Positions 26,362 through 35,012 of a stretch of 64,000 nucleotides of DNA are shown here, piece by piece (within the stretch, counting starts at the first letter, position 1; every line of letters starts with the position of its first letter). The stretch comes from an uncultured Isosphaeraceae bacterium (GTDB lineage: Bacteria; Planctomycetota; Planctomycetia; Isosphaerales; Isosphaeraceae), in the NCBI GenBank assembly GCA_945957605.1, contig CAMFLR010000011.1, forward strand, positions 186,001-250,000, given 5' to 3'. The position numbers were made by a program, and so were the translations under genes. The notes below the pieces were generated by a model, which did no database searches, had not been told where the DNA came from, and saw only the letters and a program-made list of their open reading frames with translations.

Positions 26362-27039
26362 TCACCAGAACTTCCAGTGGCCAGTCGTCATCACATAGAT
26401 GCCGAGCGCGAGATTCGTCACCGCGTGGCTAATCACGCACGCCGTGATCGACTTCGATTTGTGCACGAGCCACGCCCATGCGAGTCCGGTCAAAATCGCC
26501 GGAAGCCATTCGGCCGGATGCGCCAGCGCAAACACGACCGATGTGACTGCGGCCGCCATCGGTGTCACCTTGCCGACGGGTACCTTCGTGAACTCGGGAT
26601 CGATTACGTAGCGAATTCCAAATGACCGCCAGAACAGTTCCTCAAACACGGGCACGAGCAACACAAGGCCATAAAACCTTAGCGCAAGAAAGCCGATACG
26701 CACAGGCGGTTCCAGCGTGTTGGGATTGAATTCGGCTCGCTCGCCGCCCATGAATTTGGAGACGGGATAATAGCCGTCGAGTCCGACCCAGGCGAAAAAG
26801 ATCAGCAAACCAAGTGCAACGGCGATCGCGAGGTCGACCGGGCGAGGGAATGGTTTCAGATCGCGCCAGGTCGATCGGCAGGCGATCAACACCGCCGTGA
26901 CAACCACCATTTTGATCGCATACGCGAGCGGATAGCTCGATAAATAGCTTTCACAACTCGTCAGAATCAAGAACGTCGCCATCGGCGCGACATACGGGAG
27001 CCACGCGTTCCGCGCTGGGGGGGATTCGAGTTCGGTCAT
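26362..27039 (-). CDS. CPBP-family intramembrane glutamic protease (PEP-CTERM-associated type)
   Basis: 225 residues, about eight membrane segments. Motif 1 is PVFEELFWRSFGIRY (the EExxxR glutamates), motif 2 FALAHPAEWLPAI, motif 3 SHAVTNL. These place it in the CPBP/Rce1-like group. The form resembles the CAAX-protease-related proteins that occur in genomes with the PEP-CTERM/exosortase system; a PEP-CTERM protein is encoded 3 kb away. It acts in the inner membrane; the substrate is unknown. No exosortase gene is in the window. Confidence 0.85.
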   Translation of the reverse strand: MTELESPPARNAWLPYVAPMATFLILTSCESYLSSYPLAYAIKMVVVTAVLIACRSTWRDLKPFPRPVDLAIAVALGLLIFFAWVGLDGYYPVSKFMGGERAEFNPNTLEPPVRIGFLALRFYGLVLLVPVFEELFWRSFGIRYVIDPEFTKVPVGKVTPMAAAVTSVVFALAHPAEWLPAILTGLAWAWLVHKSKSITACVISHAVTNLALGIYVMTTGHWKFW

Positions 27040-27077
27040 GGCGGAGAGGATCCTGACAGCAAATGACTATTTCATCA

Positions 27078-27752
27078 TCACGCGAGTGCATCTTGTAGAT
27101 CGATACGTTCGAACAACTCCGGCGAGTCGAGGCGTTCGACGATCAGACTTGCGTCTCCCAATCCGCTCGCGGGGCTATGCTCGTGCGGAATTCCCACTGC
27201 GAATGCCCCAGCGGCGCGAGCGGCAGCGAGTCCCGGCGGGCTGTCTTCGAGCACGAGGAGATTCTTCGTCTCGATTCCGAATCCAGCGGCGGCTTTCTTG
27301 TAGATCTCCGGGCTCGGTTTGCCGTGCAGAACGTCTTCGGAGCCAAGCAGAAACGAAAAATGTTCCCACACGCCGTGACGGCGCAGGAGTCTTTCGGCAT
27401 AAGCCCTGCGCGATGATGTTGTCACCGCGCGAGGGATATTGCGCTTTTCCAGATGCGCGAGCAGCGCGAACAGGCCCGGCGTGGGATGAACGGCCGCGTC
27501 CATCTCGACTTCAAACCGTGCCCGCAATTCCTTGAGCAACGCTTCGGGGCTATCCTCGAATTCGCACATCCGCTTGAGCATGGGGTAAGCGTCGGCCGCG
27601 CGTTTGCCGATCATGGCGGAAAGGATTTCGGGGGTGGGCGTGCGGCCGCGATCGACCAGAAACTGGCTCAAAATGCGGGCAAAAAGCGCCTCGGTGTCGA
27701 ACATCAGGCCGTCGAGGTCGAACGCCACTGCGCGAATGGGAGCCAGACTCAT
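27078..27752 (-). CDS. HAD-superfamily phosphatase, beta-phosphoglucomutase-like
   Basis: 224 residues. Motif I is AVAFDLDGLMFDTEALF, the motif II region is PRAVTTSSRRAY, motif III Lys is in HGKPSPEIY, and motif IV is LVLEDSPPGLAAARAAG. A helical cap lies between residues 20 and 85. Members dephosphorylate sugar phosphates or similar small molecules. The ATG overlaps the stop of the methyltransferase gene (ATGA), so it is the third gene of a tight operon. Confidence 0.92.
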   Translation of the reverse strand: MSLAPIRAVAFDLDGLMFDTEALFARILSQFLVDRGRTPTPEILSAMIGKRAADAYPMLKRMCEFEDSPEALLKELRARFEVEMDAAVHPTPGLFALLAHLEKRNIPRAVTTSSRRAYAERLLRRHGVWEHFSFLLGSEDVLHGKPSPEIYKKAAAGFGIETKNLLVLEDSPPGLAAARAAGAFAVGIPHEHSPASGLGDASLIVERLDSPELFERIDLQDALA

Positions 27753-28498
27753 GCTTGCTTCTCGGATTTAGCGGCGAGCGGCTTCTCGGCGACCGCCCAG
27801 ATCACCGACGACCAGTATTTGGGCGAATCAAAGCCCAGCAAACGCAACTTCATACCCTCGGCCTTGCGCATGACGTCGCTCATCGCGCGATAGGCTTTGC
27901 GTGCAGGCGAAATAGGCGCGGGCCATGGGTCGCGGAGCGCAACCAGTTTGAGATGATGACAAAAGAACATTTCTTCAAGTGAAGTGGGCGTGAAGGCGAT
28001 TTCGTGCGTGATATCGGCGTAAATCGCACGAGCTGCGTGAGGACTCTCGGCATTCGGCACGCTCACGAGCAAACGACCGCCGGGTCGCAGCCGCGAAACG
28101 ACTGTTTCCAGAAGCGGAAACAGCTCTTCACGCGTAAAATGTTCGATAATGTCAAGCATGGCAACGAGGCCATACGTTTGTGTGTCGTTGGCGAAGTGAT
28201 CTTCAATCGCCATCCGGCGCGTGTCGAGTCCAAGCTGTTTGCCAATCTCGGTCTGAATGGGATCGAGGTCGAGGCCGAGCAGGTTCGAGTAGCCTTTTGA
28301 TCGCATGAAATAAAGGAACTGGCCGCTGCCGCAACCGATATCGAGCACCGGCGAGGACTTATCCTCAGGCAACCAGCCTTTGGTGTACCAGTCGTAATAG
28401 GGGATGCGCTTTTCGTGCCGCGCGCGAACGTCGTCGACTCCTTCGTAATGATGCCACTCAGCCTGACGCTCGTAGAACGCGGATCGATACGGATTCAA
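27749..28498 (-). CDS. Class I SAM-dependent methyltransferase
   Basis: 249 residues. SAM motif I is VLDIGCGSGQFLYFMRSKGY, followed by LGLDLDPIQTEIGKQLG, YGLVAMLDIIEHFTREELFP and RPGGRLLVSVPNAES. The C-terminal part (CHHLKLVALRDPWPAP onward) is typical of methyltransferases linked with glycan or lipid modification. The start is TTG at 28498, overlapping the TGA of the upstream LarA-like gene by four bases. The substrate is unknown. Confidence 0.88.
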   Translation of the reverse strand: MNPYRSAFYERQAEWHHYEGVDDVRARHEKRIPYYDWYTKGWLPEDKSSPVLDIGCGSGQFLYFMRSKGYSNLLGLDLDPIQTEIGKQLGLDTRRMAIEDHFANDTQTYGLVAMLDIIEHFTREELFPLLETVVSRLRPGGRLLVSVPNAESPHAARAIYADITHEIAFTPTSLEEMFFCHHLKLVALRDPWPAPISPARKAYRAMSDVMRKAEGMKLRLLGFDSPKYWSSVIWAVAEKPLAAKSEKQA

Positions 28499-29814
28499 TG
28501 TGCTGCTCCTTCAAGGACGCGGGGCTGGCGTCTCCGACGTCCCCGGACACTGTCTGGAAAGAGGGATTCCTGGTCGAGGTTGCCGGCCGCGTCGAACGGC
28601 CAGGGCCGGAATTCCGACTCAAACCGCAACGATGTGTCGGCCTCAACCTCTTTCGCAAACGCCTGACTCACCCAAAGCGTGGTTAGCTCCAGCGTGTTCG
28701 GAATCACAACCACGCGAGCTTCTTTGGGATCGATACACCAGCATGTGTCATAACACGCCGAGATCACATCACGATCGGTCGGCAGAGAAAGCGGCACGCG
28801 GGCGCGTGTAAGGAAATTGCTCGTCATACTGTTGACGATCATTGGCTTGGGGTCGATCGCCTTGACCGCTCGATCGGTCGTCAAATCGGCCAGGCCGATC
28901 CCGACGCCGTTGCCATGTGTTTCGACGGAAAGATCGAGAACGGCGAGTCGCGTAACGATCGGCCGAGGCAAGTCCGGCATCGTTTCCACGCGCTGGCGGC
29001 CGATCACGTTGGGATCGAGACCAGTTCCGCTGAAATTTTTGCCCAGCTCGCCGACGATAAGCACGTCGATCTGGTCGAACGGTAAGCGCGCCATCAGCAC
29101 GCGGGCTTCGTCGAGCAATTGCGGCTCGACATTGAGAAGGTCTTCGGGCTCGACGCCAACCACGCGCGCCGTGTGCTCGCGTGCATTTTCGAGCAGAGCA
29201 ATTCCCAGCGAAACCGGTGTTTTTTGCAGAAGGAACGCGCCAACTTCCGGCAGCAGTACTTTCATCCCAGGCAGGCCAAGTTTATGAACCTGCGCCGCCC
29301 CTTGATGCTTGCCCAGGCCGATCGTCAGCATCTTGAGCAGGCCGCTTTCGTACTGTCCGGTAAACGATGTGTGCGGCTTGATGCGATTGAGCAGCACAAC
29401 GCCGTCGGCGCGGTGCGCTGCGGCATCGAAATGAATGGGCAGCCCGAAGCTGTTCGTGCCGAGGACGACGGTATCCATCGACGAAGAGATTTCGCAGCCC
29501 ATCGCGGATTCGGTCACGCCGAAGGACGCAAGTAGTTCGCGCTGGCCATCGGAAGTACCTCCGCCGTGACTTCCCATCGCCGCAACAATGAAGGGCGACA
29601 GGCCGCACGCCTTGATTGCATCAACAGCGGCACGTGCAATCTTGTCGATCCCAGCGATTCCGCGACTGCCGACCGTGAGCGCGACTCGTCCGCCCGGCTT
29701 GATGCGCTCGCGAATCTTACTTTGAAGAATCGCGTCGGCGACGGCCAGGGGCACGTCAGCAACTTCAGGCTGATCAACGGTTTGGGAGATTTGCGCGATT
29801 GGTGGAAACGTCAT
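28495..29814 (-). CDS. LarA-like (nickel-dependent lactate racemase family, DUF2088) protein
   Basis: 439 residues, close to LarA length. The N-terminal domain has RVALTVGSRGIAGIDKIARA and FIVAAMGSHGGGTSDGQREL, matching the TGtHr region of LarA; VVLLNRIKPHTSFTG and ESGLLKMLTIGLGKHQGAA hold the His and Lys positions expected for the pincer-nickel cofactor site. The C-terminal domain includes VLIVGELGKNFSGTGLDPNV. The family interconverts 2-hydroxyacid stereoisomers. No larB/larC/larE cofactor genes are visible here. First gene of a three-gene operon with overlapping stops and starts. Substrate is not assignable. Confidence 0.8.
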   Translation of the reverse strand: MTFPPIAQISQTVDQPEVADVPLAVADAILQSKIRERIKPGGRVALTVGSRGIAGIDKIARAAVDAIKACGLSPFIVAAMGSHGGGTSDGQRELLASFGVTESAMGCEISSSMDTVVLGTNSFGLPIHFDAAAHRADGVVLLNRIKPHTSFTGQYESGLLKMLTIGLGKHQGAAQVHKLGLPGMKVLLPEVGAFLLQKTPVSLGIALLENAREHTARVVGVEPEDLLNVEPQLLDEARVLMARLPFDQIDVLIVGELGKNFSGTGLDPNVIGRQRVETMPDLPRPIVTRLAVLDLSVETHGNGVGIGLADLTTDRAVKAIDPKPMIVNSMTSNFLTRARVPLSLPTDRDVISACYDTCWCIDPKEARVVVIPNTLELTTLWVSQAFAKEVEADTSLRFESEFRPWPFDAAGNLDQESLFPDSVRGRRRRQPRVLEGAAH

Positions 29815-29863
29815 GATGCCGGCTCAGGTCGTTGCGCGTTGAGTGGGGTCACCGGGAACGCGA

Positions 29864-29894
29864 AAACGGAACGACGCCGGTTGGACCGGCGTCG
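29864..29894 (-). terminator. Intrinsic terminator of the PEP-CTERM gene
   Basis: CGACGCCGGT and ACCGGCGTCG form a perfect 10-bp stem with a 3-nt loop. On the minus strand the hairpin is followed by TTCCGTTTT. Confidence 0.8.
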
Positions 29895-29952
29895 CTCCGC
29901 GAGTTTAGTCGAAATCCGGGGGAAATTACCACCGGAGACCGCAGAAGGCCAC

Positions 29953-30756
29953 TTAGGCGGCGTTCTTCTTGCGGATGCGGCGGACGAACACCGCGGCGCC
30001 AGCCATGCCGGCCCAGGCGAGGATCGTCGTCGGTTCGGGGACGGGAACCGGCTGGATCGTGCCGCCCGACGGGGCGTAGACGACCGTGTTGGTGCCGGTC
30101 TGCTGGTCGGAGCTGAGAACGCCGGCGTTCTGGAACTGGCCCGAGAACGGCGTGCTCGAGATCACGACGAAGGTGGCGCTGTTGTTGCCGGCGCCGAGGG
30201 CCTGCGAGTCGCTACCGGGGTTCACGAAGTCGGCACGAATCGCACCGATCTTCGAGCCAGCCTGCCACGACAGCGAGTCGGGGACCAGCGGGGTCGAACC
30301 GTCCGGGTTGGCGACGTTGTTCAGGCCGCCGACGGTGCCGTTGGTGATCACGTAGGCGTAGGTTTGCTTGCCAACACCGGCGAAGTCGGTACCGGTCGGC
30401 GTGCTGTTGAACTGGAACGAGGTGCTGTCGACGTGAACGGGCTCGCCCGAAACGGAGTTCGTGGCGTTGTTCACGGAGAGCTGGTACGCATAGGCGTACA
30501 GGCCGGCGGCGGCGGTGCCATCCTTGCCCTGGAACACTTCGGACGAAATCGTGCCGGCATTGTTGGCGCCGACGAAGTTAATCGCCGAATTCTGTACTGT
30601 GCCGCCTGACACGGGGTTGAACAGGTCGTTGAACTGGGTGGCCGAGAGGGTGGGCGTGCTGAGCTGCTGGATGCTCGACGCCTGCGCGGCCGGATTGATC
30701 AGGGTGCCCAGTGTGAGGCCGGTGCCAAGGGCAATGGCGAGCTTGAGCTTGTTCAT
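29953..30756 (-). CDS. PEP-CTERM domain exported protein
   Basis: 267 residues. A signal peptide is present (MNKLKLAIALGTGLTLGTLI). The C-terminus has the PEP-CTERM sorting signal: VPVPEPTTILAWAGMAGAA, a short hydrophobic stretch and the basic tail RRIRKKNAA. Exosortase is expected to cut at the PEP motif and send the protein to the surface or extracellular matrix. The middle is Ser/Thr/Asn/Gly-rich beta-type sequence without a known domain. ATG 30756 is chosen for the signal peptide; the frame stays open far upstream without protein-like sequence. Confidence 0.9.
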   Translation of the reverse strand: MNKLKLAIALGTGLTLGTLINPAAQASSIQQLSTPTLSATQFNDLFNPVSGGTVQNSAINFVGANNAGTISSEVFQGKDGTAAAGLYAYAYQLSVNNATNSVSGEPVHVDSTSFQFNSTPTGTDFAGVGKQTYAYVITNGTVGGLNNVANPDGSTPLVPDSLSWQAGSKIGAIRADFVNPGSDSQALGAGNNSATFVVISSTPFSGQFQNAGVLSSDQQTGTNTVVYAPSGGTIQPVPVPEPTTILAWAGMAGAAVFVRRIRKKNAA

Positions 30757-31123
30757 ATCTCTCGATCTTCCAAGGTTGACCATCGAGGGTTCGTCGGCCG
30801 AATCCCTCTTCGAGCGAGTTGATCCATAACTCGCCGACCGGAGAACGCCTCCGGACGGGCCCCGCGGGTCGCCTTCCTCGTGGAGCAAGGTTGGCGAAAA
30901 TCGTCCCTCGGGGGGCGACGTCGTTCCCTCGGAATCGAAACCACTCGGCTCGTCGCAAGCGCACCGCGATCCGTGGCTGATTTGCCTGCGTTCCTGGCAG
31001 GCAGACCAGTGAAGGTAAGCGGACACGAAGCTAATAGTCGGGGGTGTCGATTCGAGAGGTGCTGCGTTACCTGAGTGCCTTGCGGAGGGACATTGCAAGT
31101 CACCCAAGCGTCGTGTCGGGAAG
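30757..31123. other. 367-bp gap upstream of the PEP-CTERM gene
   Basis: No gene seen. It must contain the PEP-CTERM promoter and leader and the 3' end of dedA. Short inverted repeats (CGAGTT-N7-AACTCG near 30816) could fold in the leader RNA. Confidence 0.4.
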
Positions 31124-31996
31124 TTAGCAGGGATCCCGATTAGGGTCAATCTGATTTTTATTCAAGTCAGCCGAGGCCGCAGCCGACGTCTCAAAGTCGG
31201 CGCAAACTCCCATGTCGTCCACTTTTTCGTCGTGACCATTCGCGGGCGTTTCGACCACTTCTCGCACAATTTCTTGAGCTTTTTCTTCGATTTTGTCGGG
31301 ATCAGGCGGCGCCAACTTGGTCGAGAACGTTCCTGAACTGAGGTCATCCGGTGGAAGCGGCTGATCATCAACCAGCACTGGCGGGCCGACGACATCGCCC
31401 CCCTTCTGCCTCGATTTGTAGAACTTGTAGAACCGATGCAAGAGCCACCCAGCGATCGCCAGAGCGATCCCCCAGGTGATCATCCCCTGCCAGTGCCTGA
31501 TCTGTTCCGTCGCCTTTTCGATCTGAAACGCGAACAGATACCCGATGCCGAACATCAGTGTCGTGCTGAATGTCGCTGCGCAGAGGTCAGTAATAAACAG
31601 GTTGAAAGCGGGCAGCTTGAGAATTCCGGCCGTGAGATACGCTGCCGTTCTGAATCCGACTGCGAACCGGCCGAGAATGAGAATCTTGATTCCATGCCGG
31701 CGGAAGTATCCTTTGATTTGTGTTTCGCGCGCCTTGGTGAGAAACTTCCGCGTCATTCGGAACGAGAGGACCTTCTCACCATAAAAATAGCCAATGAAGT
31801 AAACGACAAAATCGCCGACGATGACGCCGATGAGGCATGAAGCGAACGCGAGCGGCCACCAGATCGTCTCTTTACGGGACAGCACGGCGGCGAGAATGAT
31901 CGGCACCTCTTCCGGCACTGGCAGACCAAGGCCGCCGAGCACGAGAACGAGGAAGAATCCGACGTAACCAAGATGTGCAACAAGATCTTCCGTCAA
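31124..31996 (-). CDS. DedA/SNARE-associated family membrane protein with long acidic tail
   Basis: About 290 residues from TTG 31996, which has GGGAG 6 nt upstream; an ATG at 32065 would add 23 non-membrane residues. The DedA core runs from VAHLGYVGFFLVLVLGGLGL, then PVPEE, to residue 200, with GDFVVYFIGYFYGEKVL, GRFAVGFRTAAYLTAG and FNLFITDLCAATFST. DedA proteins are inner-membrane lipid (undecaprenyl-phosphate or phosphatidylethanolamine) transporters or flippases. The tail after residue 210 is acidic, Pro-rich and probably disordered. Divergent from the first TPR gene. Its 5' end and promoter are duplicated near 38.3-38.6 kb. Confidence 0.88.
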   Translation of the reverse strand: MTEDLVAHLGYVGFFLVLVLGGLGLPVPEEVPIILAAVLSRKETIWWPLAFASCLIGVIVGDFVVYFIGYFYGEKVLSFRMTRKFLTKARETQIKGYFRRHGIKILILGRFAVGFRTAAYLTAGILKLPAFNLFITDLCAATFSTTLMFGIGYLFAFQIEKATEQIRHWQGMITWGIALAIAGWLLHRFYKFYKSRQKGGDVVGPPVLVDDQPLPPDDLSSGTFSTKLAPPDPDKIEEKAQEIVREVVETPANGHDEKVDDMGVCADFETSAAASADLNKNQIDPNRDPC

Positions 31997-32242
31997 AACC
32001 GACTCCCGACCCGCACACTCAAACGGCTCGAACCCGCGAGCCCCTCGCACGCCCCTTGGTACCATATCGCGCGTGGGGCGTCAAAGTGGCCAGACCCGTC
32101 CAGCCTCGCAAATTCAACCTGTCAGCCACCTATCATAAATCAGTTCGCGTATTAGGGTAGTCGCTTCCTGGGGGCGAGTTATTGGTTCGTTACGATTTTT
32201 TGTTTGGTAAGGATCAAGATATCACGTAGCCTTTGATTCCAG
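31906..32242. repeat. Parent copy of the dedA 5'/promoter duplication
   Basis: This stretch (dedA codons about 4-30, its start and the divergent promoter region) aligns with 38265-38568. Shared blocks include GACGAG/AACGAG, ACCAAGATGT, GCACACTCAAAC, TCGAACC-GCGAGCCCCT, CGTCCAGCCT-GCAAATTC and ATCATAAATCAGT-CGCG. Confidence 0.85.
32221..32242 (+). promoter_or_regulatory. Conserved box upstream of TPR gene 1
   Basis: ATCACGTAGCCTTTGATTCCAG ends 44 nt before ATG 32287. Similar boxes end 40 nt before TPR genes 2 and 4. Could be a promoter core or operator. Confidence 0.45.
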
Positions 32243-32286
32243 GAGCAGCCGGAACGATCGCCCTATCCTAATTTCAGGAAGCGGTG

Positions 32287-34836
32287 ATGAAATCTCCAGG
32301 AATCGGCGGAGTTGCCGTGGTCCTTTTGTTCGGCTGGGCAGCACACTCGCCGGCCGAAGACTTGTTGATGTCGGAATCGAGCGAGAACGCAAAGCCGACG
32401 GACATCGTACGACTAGTGAAATCCAGCCTTGTCGGAGACTGGCAAGGCCGCATCGTATTTCTATGGCCTGGAACTGAGCGGATCGCCGCGGTCCCTTACT
32501 CCCCACGCCCTTCAACTCCTGGTTCGATCGATCTCGCGCTCTACGAAGTGCAAGAGACTGATGGTTTTTGGCTCAAAGTCAAAACGACCACCGACGCAGC
32601 TCAAAGTGCCAATAGACTAACCGACGCGGGCCGCGGATGGGTCCGCATCAGCGACGTGCTCCCCAGCGAAACGGCAGCCGAAATCTTGCTGTCTCGGATT
32701 CAGAAAAAGCCCGAGCCGCGACTCTATCTCTTGTTGAGCCAGGTTCACGTAGACGCAGGAGACTTGCCAAGATCCATCGCCGATTTGACAGCGGCGATTC
32801 AACTCTGGCCCGAAGATGCAAGTTTGCGTCGTCGACGCGGGCACTCGCACGCGTTTGGCAAGGACTTCCCAAGTGCGATCAACGACTTCGACGAAGCCGT
32901 TCGTCTTGGAGACAAGAGCGCGGAGATATTCAAAGAGCGCGGCGAAGCATATCGAAGGAACGATGATTACGAAAACGCGATCTCTGACTTCGATAGGGCG
33001 ATCGATCTGAATCCAAACGACGCCCTTTGCTATTTCTTCCGGGGCCGACTCAAACGCGATTTAGACCGAGATCAGGAGGCGATTGCCGATTTCAGTGAAG
33101 CGATACGCATCGCGCCGAAGTACGAACTCGCCCGACACGAGCGAGGGAAGTTGCGGTATGAAACGAGACAATATGACCTTGCGATCGCTGATTTCGACGT
33201 CGCAATCGCGGGTGGCAATTCATCCGCCCACGTGGATCGCGGCAAAGCATGGTACTATAAACAAAATTACACAAAAGCGATCGCCGACTTCGACAAAGCA
33301 CTCGGTGTTCCCGCGAGCGATGCGGAAGCGATGACTTGGCGCGGGGCTACGTATGCCAATCTTAACGACCTCGACAACGCGTTTGCCGATCTCAACATGA
33401 CCATTTGGAATCACCCGGATTATGCAACCGCTTACTTGACGCGTGCAGTTCTTTGGGAGCAAAAGAAAGAGCGTACCAAGGCGATTGCCGACTACACGCA
33501 GTACATTCGCCTCAGTCCCGACGACCTCGTGGGTTACAAGCGTCGTGCAAAGGTCCTCATTCAACAATCTGAATACAATCTCGCCATCGCCGATTTGAAT
33601 GAGGCGATCAAACTCGACTCTGAAGATTGGGATCTCTTCGCCGCTCGCGGCAACTGCTATTTCAGTTTGAAGGAATACGACAAAGCTGCCGCCGACTACT
33701 CCGAAGCCCTTCAACGCAATCCAAATTCAGCAAGACTTCATGGCGAGATCGCAAACTGCCACGACTTAACAGGGCGACACGAAGCGGCGCTTCGAGAATC
33801 TAACGAAGCGGTCCGGTTGAGTTCAAAAGATGCTCTTCTACGAATCGCGCGAGGTAGCGTCCTGTTTCGACTTGGGAAGAGCGACCAGGCTCTCGCCGAT
33901 CTTGACGAAGCCGTTCGACTCGCCCCCAACTCGTACGACGCCCTTTCGTTCCGAGCGCAGATTTATGTCGAACGAAACGAGCACAAAAAGGCGATCGACG
34001 ACTTCACCACGATGATACGCCTTGCGCCCTCGCCAGCTGATGCCCTCTCTGCCCGTGCGAGTGCCTGGAGTGCCCAAGGCGATAACGCGAACGCCATTCT
34101 TGACCTCACCGCGGCGATACGACTCAAACCCGATGATGCGAACCTGCTCCTCACGCGTGCCCTTCAGTGGGCTTCTGTTGAAAAACCCGAAATGGAGCTC
34201 GCGGATCTGGACGAAGTCATCCGGCTCAGTCCTGAAATCACCGACGCCTACCAACTCCGCGGACACATTTGGCTCGACGCGCGAATCTTCGACAGGGCGA
34301 TTGAAGACTTCACTCGCGCGCTGCGAATCGATCCCAGGCACACGGCAAGTTACTCCGGCCGCGCCCGCGCATGGCTGGCCAAAGGCGATATGAATCGAGC
34401 CCGCGACGACGCTGATGCGATTGTCAAATTCAATCCCGAGTCGGCCGATGCACTCGTCGAACGTGCCGAATGCCTTGGATATTTGCACGATTATAAGAAC
34501 GCGATTCTTGACCTCGAGCATGCAATAAAAATCGACCAAAAAAACGCCGTCGCGACAGGAGGTCTTGCAACGATTTTGGCCGCTGCATCTGACGCGGAAT
34601 TTCGCGACGGCAAGCGTTCGCTTGAACTCGCAACCAGGGCATGCGATCTCGCTGGCGACCAAGGCCTCCATTACGAGGGTATCCTCGCAGCCGCCTATGC
34701 AGAGCTCGGAGACTTTGCGAAAGCGATCGAGGCTCAGCAAAAGGCTGTTGCCGCTGCCAGCGCAGCAAGGGAAAGACGCGAAGCCGAAAGGACGCTTCAA
34801 CTCTATCGAGGCCGGAAACCGTTTCGCTTGCCCTGA
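32287..34836 (+). CDS. Secreted SH3-like/TPR repeat protein 1
   Basis: 849 residues. A signal peptide (KSPGIGGVAVVLLFGWAA) is followed by an SH3-like module, about residues 45-135 (PGTERIAAVPYSP, DGFWLKVKTTT, GRGWVRISDVLP). Then come about 20 tandem tetratricopeptide repeats of 34 residues to the C-terminus, with units such as AIADFSEAIRIAPKYELARH and YDLAIADFDVAIAGG. TPR superhelices bind other proteins; this one would do so outside the cytoplasm. ATG 32287 follows AGGAAG. It is closest in its N-terminal half to the truncated TPR gene 3. The codon mix is visibly less GC-rich than in flanking genes. Partner and role unknown. Confidence 0.88.
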   Translation: MKSPGIGGVAVVLLFGWAAHSPAEDLLMSESSENAKPTDIVRLVKSSLVGDWQGRIVFLWPGTERIAAVPYSPRPSTPGSIDLALYEVQETDGFWLKVKTTTDAAQSANRLTDAGRGWVRISDVLPSETAAEILLSRIQKKPEPRLYLLLSQVHVDAGDLPRSIADLTAAIQLWPEDASLRRRRGHSHAFGKDFPSAINDFDEAVRLGDKSAEIFKERGEAYRRNDDYENAISDFDRAIDLNPNDALCYFFRGRLKRDLDRDQEAIADFSEAIRIAPKYELARHERGKLRYETRQYDLAIADFDVAIAGGNSSAHVDRGKAWYYKQNYTKAIADFDKALGVPASDAEAMTWRGATYANLNDLDNAFADLNMTIWNHPDYATAYLTRAVLWEQKKERTKAIADYTQYIRLSPDDLVGYKRRAKVLIQQSEYNLAIADLNEAIKLDSEDWDLFAARGNCYFSLKEYDKAAADYSEALQRNPNSARLHGEIANCHDLTGRHEAALRESNEAVRLSSKDALLRIARGSVLFRLGKSDQALADLDEAVRLAPNSYDALSFRAQIYVERNEHKKAIDDFTTMIRLAPSPADALSARASAWSAQGDNANAILDLTAAIRLKPDDANLLLTRALQWASVEKPEMELADLDEVIRLSPEITDAYQLRGHIWLDARIFDRAIEDFTRALRIDPRHTASYSGRARAWLAKGDMNRARDDADAIVKFNPESADALVERAECLGYLHDYKNAILDLEHAIKIDQKNAVATGGLATILAAASDAEFRDGKRSLELATRACDLAGDQGLHYEGILAAAYAELGDFAKAIEAQQKAVAAASAARERREAERTLQLYRGRKPFRLP

Positions 34837-34951
34837 TGTCATTGCGAATTGGCGAGAAAAACTCTGCACAATTACCACTGTGCGGTCGTTTCGTGCGCGC
34901 GTGTTGGGATCTGAAACAACTCAACGGTTTTCGTTGGGAGACAGGCTGCCG

Positions 34952-34972
34952 CTTATGTATCCTTTGATACAG
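34952..34972 (+). promoter_or_regulatory. Conserved box upstream of TPR gene 2
   Basis: CTTATGTATCCTTTGATACAG ends 40 nt before ATG 35013. It contains TATC-CTTT-GATA, a small inverted repeat, and matches the boxes before TPR genes 1 and 4. Confidence 0.45.
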
Positions 34973-35012
34973 GGCCGGCGAAAAGTCCCTCCTTTCACCA
35001 TGCGGGGCGACG

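Noticed and set aside
29566-30609. 347-codon plus-strand open frame
   Set aside because: Spans the LarA-like and PEP-CTERM genes in antisense and crosses a clear terminator; composition is Arg/Gly/Asp-rich noise.
32018-32050. GGCTCGAACCCGCGAGCCCC as a possible tRNA T-arm
   Set aside because: No acceptor stem or anticodon arm can be placed around it, and the duplicate near 38370 diverges as non-RNA sequence would.
33838-34878. 346-codon minus-strand open frame
   Set aside because: Antisense to the TPR repeats; the repeat periodicity keeps it open.
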